Part shown: positions 9,125 to 19,919 of the stretch, piece by piece
Numbering within the stretch: the stretch's first letter is position 1
How the letters are laid out: each line of letters starts with the position of its first letter
Assembly (NCBI GenBank): GCA_001687465.1
Contig: LVLI01000092.1
Location: forward strand, 1 to 26,391
From: Halocafeteria seosinensis
Lineage: Eukaryota > Sar > Bigyra > Bicosoecida
DNA: 26,391 nucleotides
Reading direction: 5' to 3'
Made by a program: the position numbers and the translations under genes
The notes under the pieces: generated by a model
What the model was told of the DNA's origin: nothing
What the model saw: the letters and a program-made list of their open reading frames with translations, nothing else
The model's database searches: none

Positions 9125-12027
9125 TCATCCCCTTGAATTTTCCCCAGACCCAGTTTTCGCAGCCTTCAGGAACTGTTGCAAGGCTTGCAATCGCTTATCA
9201 ATATCGGAGAGCTCCATCGCAGTGTTGTCATCTCCGTTAGTTTCGTTCTCATTCTTACTATACTGGTTAACCGGGACGTGGGGGACAGCGCCCGGTCCTC
9301 GGTTGTCGAATCCGTATGGTCGCTGGGCCAGGGCGTTGGATCCACTGAAGTCCCATTCCATACCCGGAGGTGCAGCGGCGACGGCTGGCACAGTCTCGGT
9401 TCTACTGGCAAACTCATCAGCCGCGTAGCCTTGGCTTACCGTATCTTGCTGCACTCTGTTATTCGACTGAGTGGTGGGGTTCGAGGAAATCCAGGCCTCC
9501 CGATGTAACTCCGGGGGACCTGTAAGGGGTGGTTTGGACTGGTCGGCGCCTGAGTAGTCACCAGATTCAAGTTCGAGTTGCGCAACAGATCCATCAGAGT
9601 CGGACTGACCGCTGTAAGGTCTACCGTACTGGTCCGCTTTGGATTGACTGGTCTGATTCAATACACTAACGTGCTTGCTGGGGGTATCTGTCTCTGTGGT
9701 TGCAAGCCTCGAGCCATCTCTCCTGCTCATCGGTCTTGTTTGTTTCTGGCTTCGGTCTAAATTACTGCCTGAGCTCCTGCTAGAGCCTCTGGAATGACGA
9801 GAGCCAACGGAAGCGGGACTAGCCGTTCTATTTGAGGACTGCCGCTTACCGTTCTGTTTGGACTCAAAGCGGTTTTTTCGTTCTCGAACGTAAGCAGTTG
9901 GGTTAAATCCGCGTCCGCTTCGAGACTTACTGCTCTGTTTCGTACCGCTCACCTTACTTCTTTGAGAATTTCGGCTACGGACACTGGTATCACTATCCGA
10001 TTGGGCCCCGGCAGACGCACCGCGACTCCCTCCTGATCCAGTTGACCTTGGTGAGGTATCTCCACTCGCCCACGGGCGGGGATATTTGCGCTTGACACGG
10101 TTCGGATCTATTACTGGTGATGGCGTCCTCGATTTGTTCTTCGCAGCCATACGTTGGTTTCCACGAGATTTCGCAGCGTTGTAAACTGCTGAAGTGCTCT
10201 GTTTTGTAGGACGAGACTGCTGCCCGGTAGGTTTAGGACTCGGTCCTCGAGATTGAGCATGTGGGCGACCCGCTGATCCCAGACTTCGTGTTCTACGCGG
10301 GCCAGGCTGACTGCGTTGAGGGTTTGAAGTGTTTCTCGGGGACCTCTTTGCGGCATATACATTCCTTGTCATTGCGTTACGGTATCTCGGGGAGTTCTTG
10401 TTAGCCGGAGAGTTGGCCGGTCGCGTGTTAGTGGTTGTAGAGGAAGGAGCTTTGGGACGAATCCCATGGACTGCCAGTTGTTTCGTTAAGTCACGGACCC
10501 GCTGTCTGAGGTTGTTGTTAGTGTCCTTCAGCGTATCGATCGTTTCGGCAGCACGTTCTTCAGCCTTCTGCTCAGCCTCCTCAGCATATTTGTTGGCTGC
10601 GGCGACACTATCCTGCAGGTTACCGATTTCTTTGCGAAGGCGTCTAACCTCGCTCCTTGAAGCTGTGCGCAATCGTTCTAATGTCGACTCGGCTTTTCTT
10701 CGCCCGACTTCGGCTTCCTCTGCCCGCTGTTGCATTTCGCGAGCATTCGATTGAGAACTCGCTAAATCATTTTTCAACCTTTGTATTGTGTCCTGCAGAT
10801 TATCATTTTCTCTTTGGAGTTTGGGCACCAGACTAGCATTGAACTCATTATTGAGATCCGAGGAAGAATTTCTATCTGATGACTGCTTTTGTTGATGCGT
10901 TGTTTGATCTGCCAACTTGCGAAGTTGGTATATTTCACCGCGCAGTCTTCTTATCGTTCGTTGGAAACACTCGGTGGGAGGATCCTCTTGAAACGCCAAA
11001 GGTAAAGGATAGTGGACACGGTCGAATTCGGCCGCATATGTCAGAATCAGGTAGCGCTTATTGCTGTTTCGCATATTGGCTGAGGAAGATGCACCTGGGG
11101 ATAGCGTTGATCGCCCCGGAGAAGCGCCACTGTCTGTCTTCATCGCCCGACTAGCTGCGCGACGCTGCTTTAGCATTTCCTGAAGTAGTAGCCAAATATT
11201 GAAGAAGACAGCGTAAGTCCGAAACAAATGAAGCAGTCCAACAGACAGTGACTTACCAAGTCCGCAAACGTTAACAGATCAATGAAAACACTGTCAGATT
11301 GCTGGGCTAGTGCGGCCGTTAGCATCTTTACGAGTACACTGAAGCGCTTAAAATTTCCAGTCTTGTGTGTAATGTCTTCAATATCTGCAGACGCACCAGA
11401 GGAAGGCAAAGGTGGAAAGGGCCATTTCAGGGGAAGCTAGCGGACCTTAACATACATTGTGCAGGGAAATGCCCAAGCCATCGATTATCCGTTCCCTCCT
11501 GCTCCAGATCCACTGTAAGTTGTTGTTCGTAATCGGTAACAATTGTGATCATATATTCTACCCTGCATGTTCGGTACAGCAACGTTAATACAGGCTAGGG
11601 ACCTTGCCAACGAGGTAATTTGAAGCCCAACTTACCCGTGGAAAGTGACATGGAAGACCTGTTGGGAGCCAATGCACATGCATACACATTACTGAATTGC
11701 AACATCGTTCTCATGGTAGTATACAGCAGGACTTACCTCCTCCGAAAGAGGCTGTTGAGGCTGTTGTTGTGGCGGGGCAGCCTCTTTATTTGTACGATAC
11801 TGTTTCTGGTGGCTCTTGGGGGCATCTCCTGGGGCCGCGTTTTCATCATTCATGGCCGGTGTAAAGCCCGTGTGGTTGTCGTGCTCTGCAGATGGTCTCC
11901 TGCCTCCATACTGGTGGGATGGAGAGTCCTGTTGATGTTGTTGTCGCATCATCATCTTGGACTTGGTGGAATTGGTAAAGCTAAACGAGGGCGAGGGGAT
12001 GGGCCCTTGATCTTGCATGATGATCAA
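9125..12027 (-). CDS. VFL3: CCDC61/VFL3 basal-body (centriole-associated) protein
   Basis: The model has five exons on the minus strand: 12027-11737, 11658-11636 (23 nt), 11562-11456, 11384-11257 and 11179-9125, 867 residues. Introns are 78, 73, 71 and 77 bp; donors are GTAAGT or GTATGT, acceptors CAG, and all phases agree. The joined head domain (aa 98-250) carries the family signature: VFHVTFHGVEY, YIEDITHKTGNFKRF, DLLTFADL and KRYLILTYAAEFDRVHYPLP. CCDC61/VFL3 has a head related to XRCC4/SAS-6 folds followed by a coiled coil. It organises basal-body-associated fibres and centriole positioning (Chlamydomonas VFL3, vertebrate CCDC61). Coiled coil is evident at about aa 249-420; the rest is a Ser/Arg-rich disordered tail. 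A 97-residue Gln/Pro-rich N-terminal extension is unusual; translation might instead begin at a later Met in exon 1. Confidence 0.9.
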
Positions 12028-12789
12028 TCCTCGTCGAATGAACCAAGATATACAGTGTTAGCCGGGGAATATAATGTGCATGCGAGATTTCAAAAATTTG
12101 GAACCACAATCAATCTGTAAAGGTCGTAAAAGTTTACGGTAAAACTGCTCCGTACGACCCCCCTTTTTCAAATTAACGGCTACAACCCCAAAGCAAAGTG
12201 AAGTGGACCATGGTCCATCACTGGTCTTCAGGTCAGGCAACTTGTTGTTTCCACCTCACTCAGTGCTGGGAGAGTAAGAACACTCTAGTGAATGGGATGG
12301 GTTGTAGATGGTGTTCGTCAAGGTATTTGGTGCTTCAGTTCGATCTCGGCAACGGCGACAAATAGGAAGGTGAATAATTCACCGTGAATTCGTGTTCACT
12401 ATGTGTGGATGAACCTCGCCATTTGAACAAGCTAGGTTCTTGGAAATCACACAATGTGCATTTTTGCCAGCATAGCAGAAGTTACTACTGGTAGGACAAA
12501 ATAGTTCCCAATGATTCCTGCTAGCTATGGCTGCTGGATAAGAATACCATATGATCGTGCATGTATGTGTGTCCATCTGCTCATTGCCTTCGACAACATC
12601 CATCACTTCATGCCGAGAATCTCAATTGGCTACTGCACCGTAGCAATCAATTATTACTGTTGTAGCAATACAACCATGTTCAAGTTTAGTGCCGAGTGTC
12701 GTACACACTGCACTGACGCCGACAGTCTGATGCGGTCTCAAGAGTTTGTTGTTAGTGCTGCCTTCTCCTGTTTTCTTCTGCCTGAAAAA
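12028..12789. promoter_or_regulatory. Divergent intergenic region between VFL3 and the RRM gene
   Basis: VFL3 (-) and the RRM gene (+) start on either side, so both promoters should lie here. The only clear structure is a perfect 14-bp palindrome, TGGACCATGGTCCA, at 12204-12217, about 180 bp from the VFL3 start. The plus frame is open without interruption before 12790 but shows no domain and is treated as untranslated. Confidence 0.35.
12204..12217. repeat. Perfect 14-bp palindrome upstream of VFL3
   Basis: TGGACCATGGTCCA is its own reverse complement. It could be a dyad binding site. It shares a CCATGG centre with some RFX X-boxes, which control ciliary genes, but does not match the X-box consensus outside the core. 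Confidence 0.4.
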
Positions 12790-13593
12790 ATGAATAACAT
12801 GTTGTGTCGATGGTCGAATGCCTTCTTGGCCAGGAGAGGAATCGTAGACTGGTGTCTGCGACCGTACTCGACAAGCCCATACAAGGCGTCTACACTGTTG
12901 GTGTCGAATCTACCATGGGATACAGACAAAGAGGAGCTCCAGTCGAGGATAGGGGCAGTCCTTGGAAACGAGATTGTCCCTCGAAATACTCGAATATGCT
13001 ATGAAAATGCCCAAAGTTTGGGCTTCGGGTACGTCATGGATGGATATTGACGTCTCTGTTAATAGTACATGCACACAGAGTTTCCCTCTTTCGCTTCGAT
13101 GCAATGCAGGACGGTGGAATTCGATAGTGAGAAGGAAGCACAAGACGCTCGACAGAAATTACACGACAGGGAAGTCGTGCCCGGAAGACCACTGTTGGTC
13201 TCCACCGTGGACGAGGAAGCACCGAAGCATAGTATACTCAGAAGTGGAGAGGGTTCGATTGCGTCTCCCACGAAAGGGGATAAAAGGAAAAAGACACGAG
13301 AACCCCGCCCGAAGAAACATGTTACCTCATATGTTCTGGTGGAGAATGTACCCACGGGAATGGGCTGGAAGGACCTGAAGTCCATATTTCGGGAGCATTC
13401 TCCGAAATTTGCAGAATTCCTCGCTAGCGATAAAGCTCTTGTAAGTTTGTTTGGTACGCAAGAAGCACGAACGGCGGTGGAAAAGCTAAATCGTTCTGAG
13501 CATTTTGGTATGGAATTAAGCTTGAAGGAACTACCGCGGGATTCCTTGGGCCGACCGATTATCCCCTCAAAGAAGCGATCCCAGAAGACCTAG
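12790..13593 (+). CDS. RNA-binding protein with two RRMs, probably mitochondrial, 240 aa
   Basis: Two exons, 12790-13028 and 13110-13593, are joined by an 81-bp intron (GTACGT donor, CAG acceptor, phase 2). The first RRM has RNP2 LLVSNLPW (about aa 36-43) and an RNP1 rebuilt across the splice, LGFGTVEF. It is followed by EKEAQDARQKLHDREVVPGR, the usual helix 2 and last strand. A Lys/Arg-rich linker leads to a second, more diverged RRM starting at TSYVLVENVP (aa 152 on). The N-terminus, MNNMLCRWSNAFLARRGIVD then LRPYSTS, is rich in Arg and Ser and free of acidic residues at its start, like a mitochondrial targeting peptide with an R-P-Y-S-T cleavage region. It is likely an organelle RNA-binding protein; its RNA target is unknown. 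The start could be the first or fourth residue (two Met). Confidence 0.8.
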
Positions 13594-14944
13594 AGGAAGT
13601 GTACACCAGATAAGTCTACGCGGATGGATATGCCTTACAAGTGTAGTGTCATGTTTTTAGGAACAGGGATTCTCCCTTGGATCAAATGCTTGCGATTCCT
13701 GCGAAGAAGCAAGCAGCATGAAAACACACATGCCTCCTTCCGTTTATGAAAGCGAGTATCCCTATGTCATTGAGAGGCATGTATATGCACTGTGTGGCAT
13801 GGGCAATCCGAAATGGCACCACATGCGCTGGCGACTCTACAGGTGTGCTACTGCGCGGAATGTTCGCAGGTTTTTAAGTTCCTGGGCACGCTTGAGTACG
13901 TTCCTAGATTAGTGTCATCTCATTTCGCTGCAGACTTCGCATCCAAGGGGTTCACACATTTGCAAGGCGAGGGAAATGTTTCGTGCAAGTCACATTGTGG
14001 GAATGAGCGGTTGGCTGATGCTGAAAATCCAGCTCTGATGTCGGTTTTGTGGTAGTTGCTTGTGGGGAGCGCATAGCATGCATATGATCATATCAGCATC
14101 GGCTCAAAGGATATAGCTTTGTACATCGGTGTTGCCTTGCTTCTTTTTCTCTGTGGAACATGATCGAGGCCGGTGTGACTCAGCATGGTATCATCAATAT
14201 TTGTGAAGCAGCCCCCAAGTACCGCCTGGCTTAAGTAGATTACTAAAGAAGAACTGATTTGAAAAGCTAGAGCCTTCGTCTTCGACGAGAACTGTTTGCG
14301 AACCTGCGAATTTAGCCAATTGAGCTTTACTTTGCGATATTACTTGTCAAGTAAGAGTTAACTTTCGAGGTAAGTGATGCACTTTTTGCCGAATCAGACA
14401 GCAGTGTGCTACATGGAGCATTGTTCGTCGAATCGAACCTCTTGTACAACGCTTCGTTGTATGGTTCTAGAGGCGGTGTTTAGAGTGTAGTGAAAAGGTG
14501 GATTGAAATGGGTTGATACACCTTCTATTGTTTAGCTAAATGGGCCGTCAAATTGGAGGATGTTGTTTGTAACTAAATGAGTGAGATGTCGCACGAGGCA
14601 TTTGCTTCGCGAGTGATGACTCACTGGTTAGTCATTTTGTGTCACATTGGTGTTCTCGCTAAGCAAGTGAGGGGATACCATCGGAATAGGCTAAGTCCAG
14701 GATGGTTGGCTTTCTTGGTTTAATTGATATTTATACCTGATGATCGTTGCGGAAGGACAGCAATTGGGCTGGGTGCGTCCCCAGTTTGCGGAGTGTGAAG
14801 AACGAGGGAGTGACGTGTACGGAACATTCGATCCGAAATATTCGTATTCCACCATCTGTTATCCCTCGTTCCATGATAAGAAGTACATAATCCTGTCATC
14901 TTTAACATTATAATTATATATATATCGTCGTTCTGTGTGTGCAG
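13594..14944. other. Long intergenic region before INO1; possible leader intron
   Basis: No gene is supported across 1.35 kb. An open plus frame (13792-14055) has several Cys residues but no recognised domain. INO1's ATG is directly preceded by TCTGTGTGTGCAG (14932-14944), with TTTAACATT further upstream, which looks like an intron acceptor and branch point. Candidate donors upstream include GTAAGT at 14370 and GTAAGA at 14351. INO1 may therefore carry a 5'-UTR intron of about 575-594 bp, or a short unseen first exon. An (AT)n run lies at about 14908-14926. Confidence 0.3.
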
Positions 14945-16654
14945 ATGTCGTCCTCTCATTTTTCCAATAACACCGTTGAGGTGTCCGCACCCAACGTGAG
15001 CTATACGGATCAGCATATCGAAGCCGAATATGTCTACGAAACAACGGATGTGCAAATTCAAAATGACAAAGTCATTGCGTCTCCACTGAAAGAAAAGTTC
15101 CATTTCAAGACCGAACGAAAAGTTCCTCGCACTGGGGTTATGATCGTTGGGCTCGGTGGTAACAACGGGACTACTTTTACTGCCAGCATTCTGGCCAATC
15201 GGAAAAACATTGAATGGCGTGACCGACATGGAGTCAGAAAGCCAAATTATCTTGGCTCTGTTACTCATGCATCCACTGTTCGTTTAGGGGCTCAGCAGGG
15301 ACGAGATGTGTATGTGCCAATGAACAAGCTTCTACCAATGGTTCATCCCAACGATTTCGTTATCGGCGGCTGGGATATTTCCTCGCTGAACTTGGGTGAT
15401 GCCACAGCCCGCGCCGAGGTGTTACCTTACGATCTCCAGCGACAATTGTACGATGACTTGAAAAAGATTCAGCCGCTCAAGTCCATTTACAGTAAGGACT
15501 TCATCGCCGAGAATCAGGAAGAACGGGCGGATAACGTACTCCACGGTACAAAACAAGAACTAGTCGACCAAATCCGGCAGCAGATTCGCGATTTCAAAGC
15601 TCAAAACAATCTTGACAAGGTCGTCATCGTTTGGTCTGCAAACACTGAACGATATTCCGAAGTTCGCGAGGGATTGAATATGACATCAGAGCAGCTACTG
15701 AAGTCGATCAAGAATGATGCTTCCGAGGTCTCTCCGAGCACTATGTTCGCCGTTGCTTCCATCTTAGAAGGATGCACCTATATCAACGGCTCTCCCCAGA
15801 ATACGTTTGTCCCCGGTGTATTGCAACTCGCCGAAGAGAAAGGTGCTTTCATTGCTGGCGACGATTTCAAGAGCGGCCAGACGAAGATGAAGTCCGTGTT
15901 GACTGACTTCCTCGTTTCTGCCGGCCTCAAGCCTGTGTCGATCGTGTCGTACAATCACCTGGGGAACAATGACGGAAAGAACTTGTCTTCGCCGAAACAA
16001 TTCCGTTCGAAGGAAATTTCGAAGTCCAACGTCGTCGACGATATGGTCGCTTCTAATCGTATGATGTTCAAAGAGAATGAACATCCGGACCATTGTGTTG
16101 TGATCAAGTACGTTCCCTACGTTGGTGACTCGAAGCGTGCGATGGATGAGTACACCTCTGAGATTTTCATGAACGGTACTAACACGATTGCTATGCATAA
16201 TACTTGCGAGGACTCTCTTTTGGCTGCTCCTTTAATCATTGACTTGGTTGTACTCGGAGAATTGTGCGAACGGATTCAAATTAAGAAGGAGGGCGAAGAA
16301 GAATATAGCCGTTTCCACAGCGTTTTGAGTATTCTTTCATACTTACTGAAGGCTCCCATGACCCCTCCAGGAACACCCGTTGTAAATGCCCTATTCAAGC
16401 AACGAGAAGCTGTAATCAATATTTTGCGCGCGTGCATTGGACTTCCGGCGGAGAATCATATGATGTTGGAACACCGCATCGCCACAGCGGGTAAAACTGC
16501 TGCTGGCGGCATTCCTGTGGATACTCGTGGAGGTTTTGATATCGTGGCCGGCACGACTACGGATAAAGCAGCAAACGGTACGAATACTGCCAATCCTACT
16601 GCTGCATCTGTGGATGAAGATTCCCCCGAAGAAGAGGGTCCACGAACTGTTTAG
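14945..16654 (+). CDS. INO1: Inositol-3-phosphate synthase (myo-inositol-1-phosphate synthase)
   Basis: This enzyme uses NAD to convert D-glucose 6-phosphate to 1D-myo-inositol 3-phosphate, the committed step of inositol synthesis, in the cytosol. The frame is a single 569-residue exon from ATG 14945. Family signatures are all present: APNVSYTD near the N-terminus, the NAD-binding [10 protein letters not shown] (about aa 67-76), [83 protein letters not shown] and [14 protein letters not shown]. The catalytic core looks complete. About 55 residues follow the usual end at LEHR: a Gly/Thr/Ala-rich tail ending in an acidic DEDSPEEE stretch, which is unusual. The gene converges with the LRR gene, 125 bp apart. 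A CAG directly before the ATG hints at a leader intron. Confidence 0.97.
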   Translation: MSSSHFSNNTVEVSAPNVSYTDQHIEAEYVYETTDVQIQNDKVIASPLKEKFHFKTERKVPRTGVMIVGLGGNNGTTFTASILANRKNIEWRDRHGVRKPNYLGSVTHASTVRLGAQQGRDVYVPMNKLLPMVHPNDFVIGGWDISSLNLGDATARAEVLPYDLQRQLYDDLKKIQPLKSIYSKDFIAENQEERADNVLHGTKQELVDQIRQQIRDFKAQNNLDKVVIVWSANTERYSEVREGLNMTSEQLLKSIKNDASEVSPSTMFAVASILEGCTYINGSPQNTFVPGVLQLAEEKGAFIAGDDFKSGQTKMKSVLTDFLVSAGLKPVSIVSYNHLGNNDGKNLSSPKQFRSKEISKSNVVDDMVASNRMMFKENEHPDHCVVIKYVPYVGDSKRAMDEYTSEIFMNGTNTIAMHNTCEDSLLAAPLIIDLVVLGELCERIQIKKEGEEEYSRFHSVLSILSYLLKAPMTPPGTPVVNALFKQREAVINILRACIGLPAENHMMLEHRIATAGKTAAGGIPVDTRGGFDIVAGTTTDKAANGTNTANPTAASVDEDSPEEEGPRTV

Positions 16655-16779
16655 ATGTATTGTGGATTGTGCTTGGTATAATAGGGTGTGTTCGGTTAAA
16701 CAGTTATTAATACACAAGTACGACTGATGTAGCAGAAGTAGTGTTAGGTGTATTTGGATGTTGCTTCAGTAGTGTGATC

Positions 16780-19581
16780 TTAGGTTTGGAGAGGCTGCAC
16801 ATGCATCCCTGTTTTAGACAGTTCTTGAGCCTCTTCATTTATCGATTCGAGTGATGCCGGTTCAATGCATTGTTGTGCATCGGAGACTAAAACAACAGAT
16901 TCTGCGGCGGCCCTGGGCAGTTTGATTGAGTCGGATTCTGCAATACGACCACCATCTTCGGGCGGCTTAGCATCATGTTCCATACACAGACTGCTTTTGT
17001 CAACCACAACAGAAACCGCAACTTCAAATGTACCGATCTCGGGGAGCAGAGATGGAAATCCTTGACCAGCGTCCCAAATCTGAGGACACAACATATCTGG
17101 ATCGAGTTCCACGCGAAACCAATGGAAGGGCCATCCAATAGCGAAATGAGCCTGAGGATCACCTTCGTGCATTATATCGTTGTCATACCAGATGCCAAGA
17201 ACACTCGGCTCTACCGTTTCAGATTCAACGTGGCTCTTTGCCCTCAGATGATCTTGACTAGGCGCTCCATCCTTTTCCCAAGACCCGCTGTAGAGTAACG
17301 TAGAGGATTCACTTGCTAGGTCGCGGAAATATAGCCTAAAATACAACTTAACAGATTCGGTGGCCATTTGCTTTCCAGATATAGCGTATCCTGAAACACC
17401 GAACGACATTCGCCATTGCAAACTGTGCTTAACCTGGGAGGCAGATTCTTCAGAAGGAACGCAAGTAGAACTGGCCGTCAACGTAAATTCCTTAGTTATA
17501 TCATCCTCGTTCGAGTTCAAAAACATGTTTTCGTTACATGCAAACACAGGGGAGTGTCTCCGTTGTGGTTCAAACAGTTTGCTCACAGTGAAAACCTGGT
17601 CAGTAGGAAGTATTTTACACCCCTTGGTCCTAGCGGCACTTTGAAGGCGCAGCATGTCGGTAGTTTCGATAAAATCACACTCCCAAAGGTTTTCGAATTT
17701 CGTCAACGGACGGAGGCTGTCGTTATCGCTATCCACATCGTCCCGGAACATGAAATCACCTGAGACGCCGTCGCCCGTTACATGTACAAGTGTTGGGTGT
17801 CTGATCGCGGATGTAACTAGTTGAGGAGACCAATCCGATTCAAAGGCATTGTTCCTAAGATCCAGAACTCTAAGGCCACAAGTTTTTGAGTCAAGTGGCG
17901 GGCCATGGCTTTGACGATCCAACTGAGTTATCAATGAATCAAGTCCTTTATCCGCAATCTCATTGTAGCGCAAATCCACGCGTTTCAGCGTTATGTGGGC
18001 ACAGAGTGCAGTAAACAGCAGATCGGCAAACGCATCCTGTAGGGAGCAACCGCGAAGATCTAATGACTGGAGGCTGAGCAGCCGACAGTCTTCTGTTTTG
18101 CTTCTCAACATGGAGTAGCCTAGGGCTTTTATGAGGTGTCGAACGCCTTTCCAGCCCATGTACGTAAAGCTCAGATCTAGATGAGCCAAGGATCGCATAC
18201 AACGCACCCACTGGACTCCTGATACAGAGGCTGAGGTTTGCTGAGGCTTTGATCCCGCTTTGGATTTGCTTACTCTCGACTCTTGTTGTGTCTTCGTCTT
18301 CGAATCCTGGGTCTTTGTCTTCGATTCCTGGGTTTCTTGCTCCACTTCAGGATTCAAGAGTACCCTAAAACCTAGAGAACTGATACGAGAGCCTCTCAGA
18401 GAAAGGCTCTTCAAGCACGTCAATGAACATAGAGAGTCACACAGATGTCTGGAGCTTCCCTGCCTGGTATTGTGTTTTCCATGTTTGCTCTTGGTTTTGG
18501 TTGATCCTTGTTGTTTAGAGCTTTGGTTTTGTCCCTTTTTCGCCCCTTTCCTTGGTTTCTCTTGCTCGGCTTGTCCCTGTGCAGTATTTTGGCTCTCGAG
18601 CAATGCATCCTCCCCAAAGTCGTCACATATAGAGATTCCTAAATGTTGTAGATGTGTACATTTCTTAAGAGCTGTTACCACGATCCCCAAGCCTTCTAAG
18701 AATCCCTCTGGAATGCCTTCCGGAGGTACTGAAAAGCTGTACCCGTTGAACCAATTTCCCGATACATCCAAGCTTCGGAGCTGTGGCAGGCGGGGTAGCC
18801 ATTGTGACAGTGTCTTTGCTGTGGTTTTCCCCAAAGCCGCATTATCCGCTAACCTTATATATTTCACCTGTGGATACCGTGATAAAATCTCACCTGTACA
18901 TCAACCACCGATAGTAGAGACCTTAGTTCATTCAAGTCTTCACATGTTGTTGCTCGTGTCTCAATTCTACTCACATAGCTTTGGTAAGTCCTCATCAGCC
19001 AGATAATTTGAATTCGACAGGTCTATACCCTCGATGCCCGGAACGTTAAGACAAGCCTCTACAGTGGCGGGGATATCTCGAACTTGTTCGAGCTTATCAC
19101 CCGTTAAATCAAGTACGTGCGGTCCAGCTGGATGAACGGAATCCTTGTATGGTGCAGTTATTTCCTCAAACACGTCTGCTTTGAAATTGCGGATGGATAA
19201 CGGCGTCCTAACGGGCCCCGTCTTCTGTGTGTCGTCAGCATTCTCTTTATACGGATGTCCCAGTTGCGAGATCTTGTTTCGTAGTTCATAATTCTCTTCT
19301 TCCAACTTTGCCAAGTCATGGTCTTTTGCCATCACCTTCATGTGCATCAATCGCTTCTCCTTCTCCAGCAACTCCTGGAGCTGAGATACCAAAGTGGCTC
19401 GCTCCTTTGACGTCGTGTCGCTGCTCCCATACTGGTTCAACAGGGTCGATGCGGCATCTTCACAGTGTTTAGGTTCCGTTGGAACTTCCTTAGTCTGCGT
19501 ATGTGCGTCCGTATCGGTCGTTTGGGTCCGAGTGGTGGCATCTTGAAGCTGCGACGACCAAGTCCCTTCTCCCCCTTCCAT
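16780..19581 (-). CDS. Coiled-coil and leucine-rich-repeat protein, 906 aa
   Basis: Two exons, 19581-18975 and 18893-16780, flank an 81-bp intron (GTGAGT donor, CAG acceptor). The phase-1 join turns LPKLC into LPKLCEILSRYPQVKYIRLA, keeping the LRR register. A Thr/Glu-rich N-terminus is followed by a coiled coil (about aa 60-108). LRRs of the ribonuclease-inhibitor-like long type run from about aa 148 to 555, with cores such as LRSLDVSGN, LKSLSLRGS, LAHLDLSFT, LQSLDLRGC, LKRVDLRYN and LRVLDLRNN. Two Lys/Gln/Ser-rich inserts interrupt them. The last 350 residues form an unrecognised Trp- and aromatic-containing region. No membrane segment or signal peptide is visible, so it is probably an intracellular scaffold. 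Its partners are unknown. Confidence 0.85.
18296..18337 (-). repeat. 21-bp tandem repeat, two units, inside the LRR gene
   Basis: Two adjacent 21-bp units (18296-18316 and 18317-18337) differ at few positions. They encode repeated heptads of the form QESKTKT/QDSKTKT at about aa 389-402, within a basic insert between leucine-rich repeats. The 7-codon period keeps frame, so unit number can vary without breaking the gene. Confidence 0.75.
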
Positions 19582-19919
19582 TTTCCACTCAATTTTCTAT
19601 ACTACCTCCAAGCGAAAAAAATACCACCAACTGCATCGATTAGGGTCCGAACGAGCAAAACGTTGCTCTTAGTGGTGTCATTCGCTTGTCACTCCCAAGT
19701 TGAAGTTGAAGTTGGGAAACAGACTGCCTCTCTGGCCTTTATTAGGGTTGTATTGGGTAGGATTTGATGGTTGTTGTTTGTTGTTCCTTTTTGTCTGTAC
19801 CAAAGAAGATCAATCACACAGTAGAGGTAGATATGAAGGAGCTATACAGTTCTCGAGATCGCTGTTGAGCTTCAGAGTGAGATGTTGTAAACTAGGTATA
19901 CAAGTTGTACAAGGTTAGG
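19582..19919. promoter_or_regulatory. Divergent promoter region, LRR gene / phosphoesterase gene
   Basis: These 338 bp separate the start codons of two divergent genes and should hold both promoters. A short direct repeat (AGTTGA/AGTTGG units at about 19698-19716) is visible. No core element can be named with confidence. Confidence 0.4.

Noticed and set aside
12058-12240. Minus-strand 60-codon frame upstream of VFL3
   Set aside because: No domain, no splice signals linking it to VFL3, and it overlaps the palindrome region; best seen as chance.
13718-14055. Overlapping plus-strand frames rich in Cys/His
   Set aside because: No recognised motif, no supported start context and no splice partner; overlapping frames in one place suggest chance openness.
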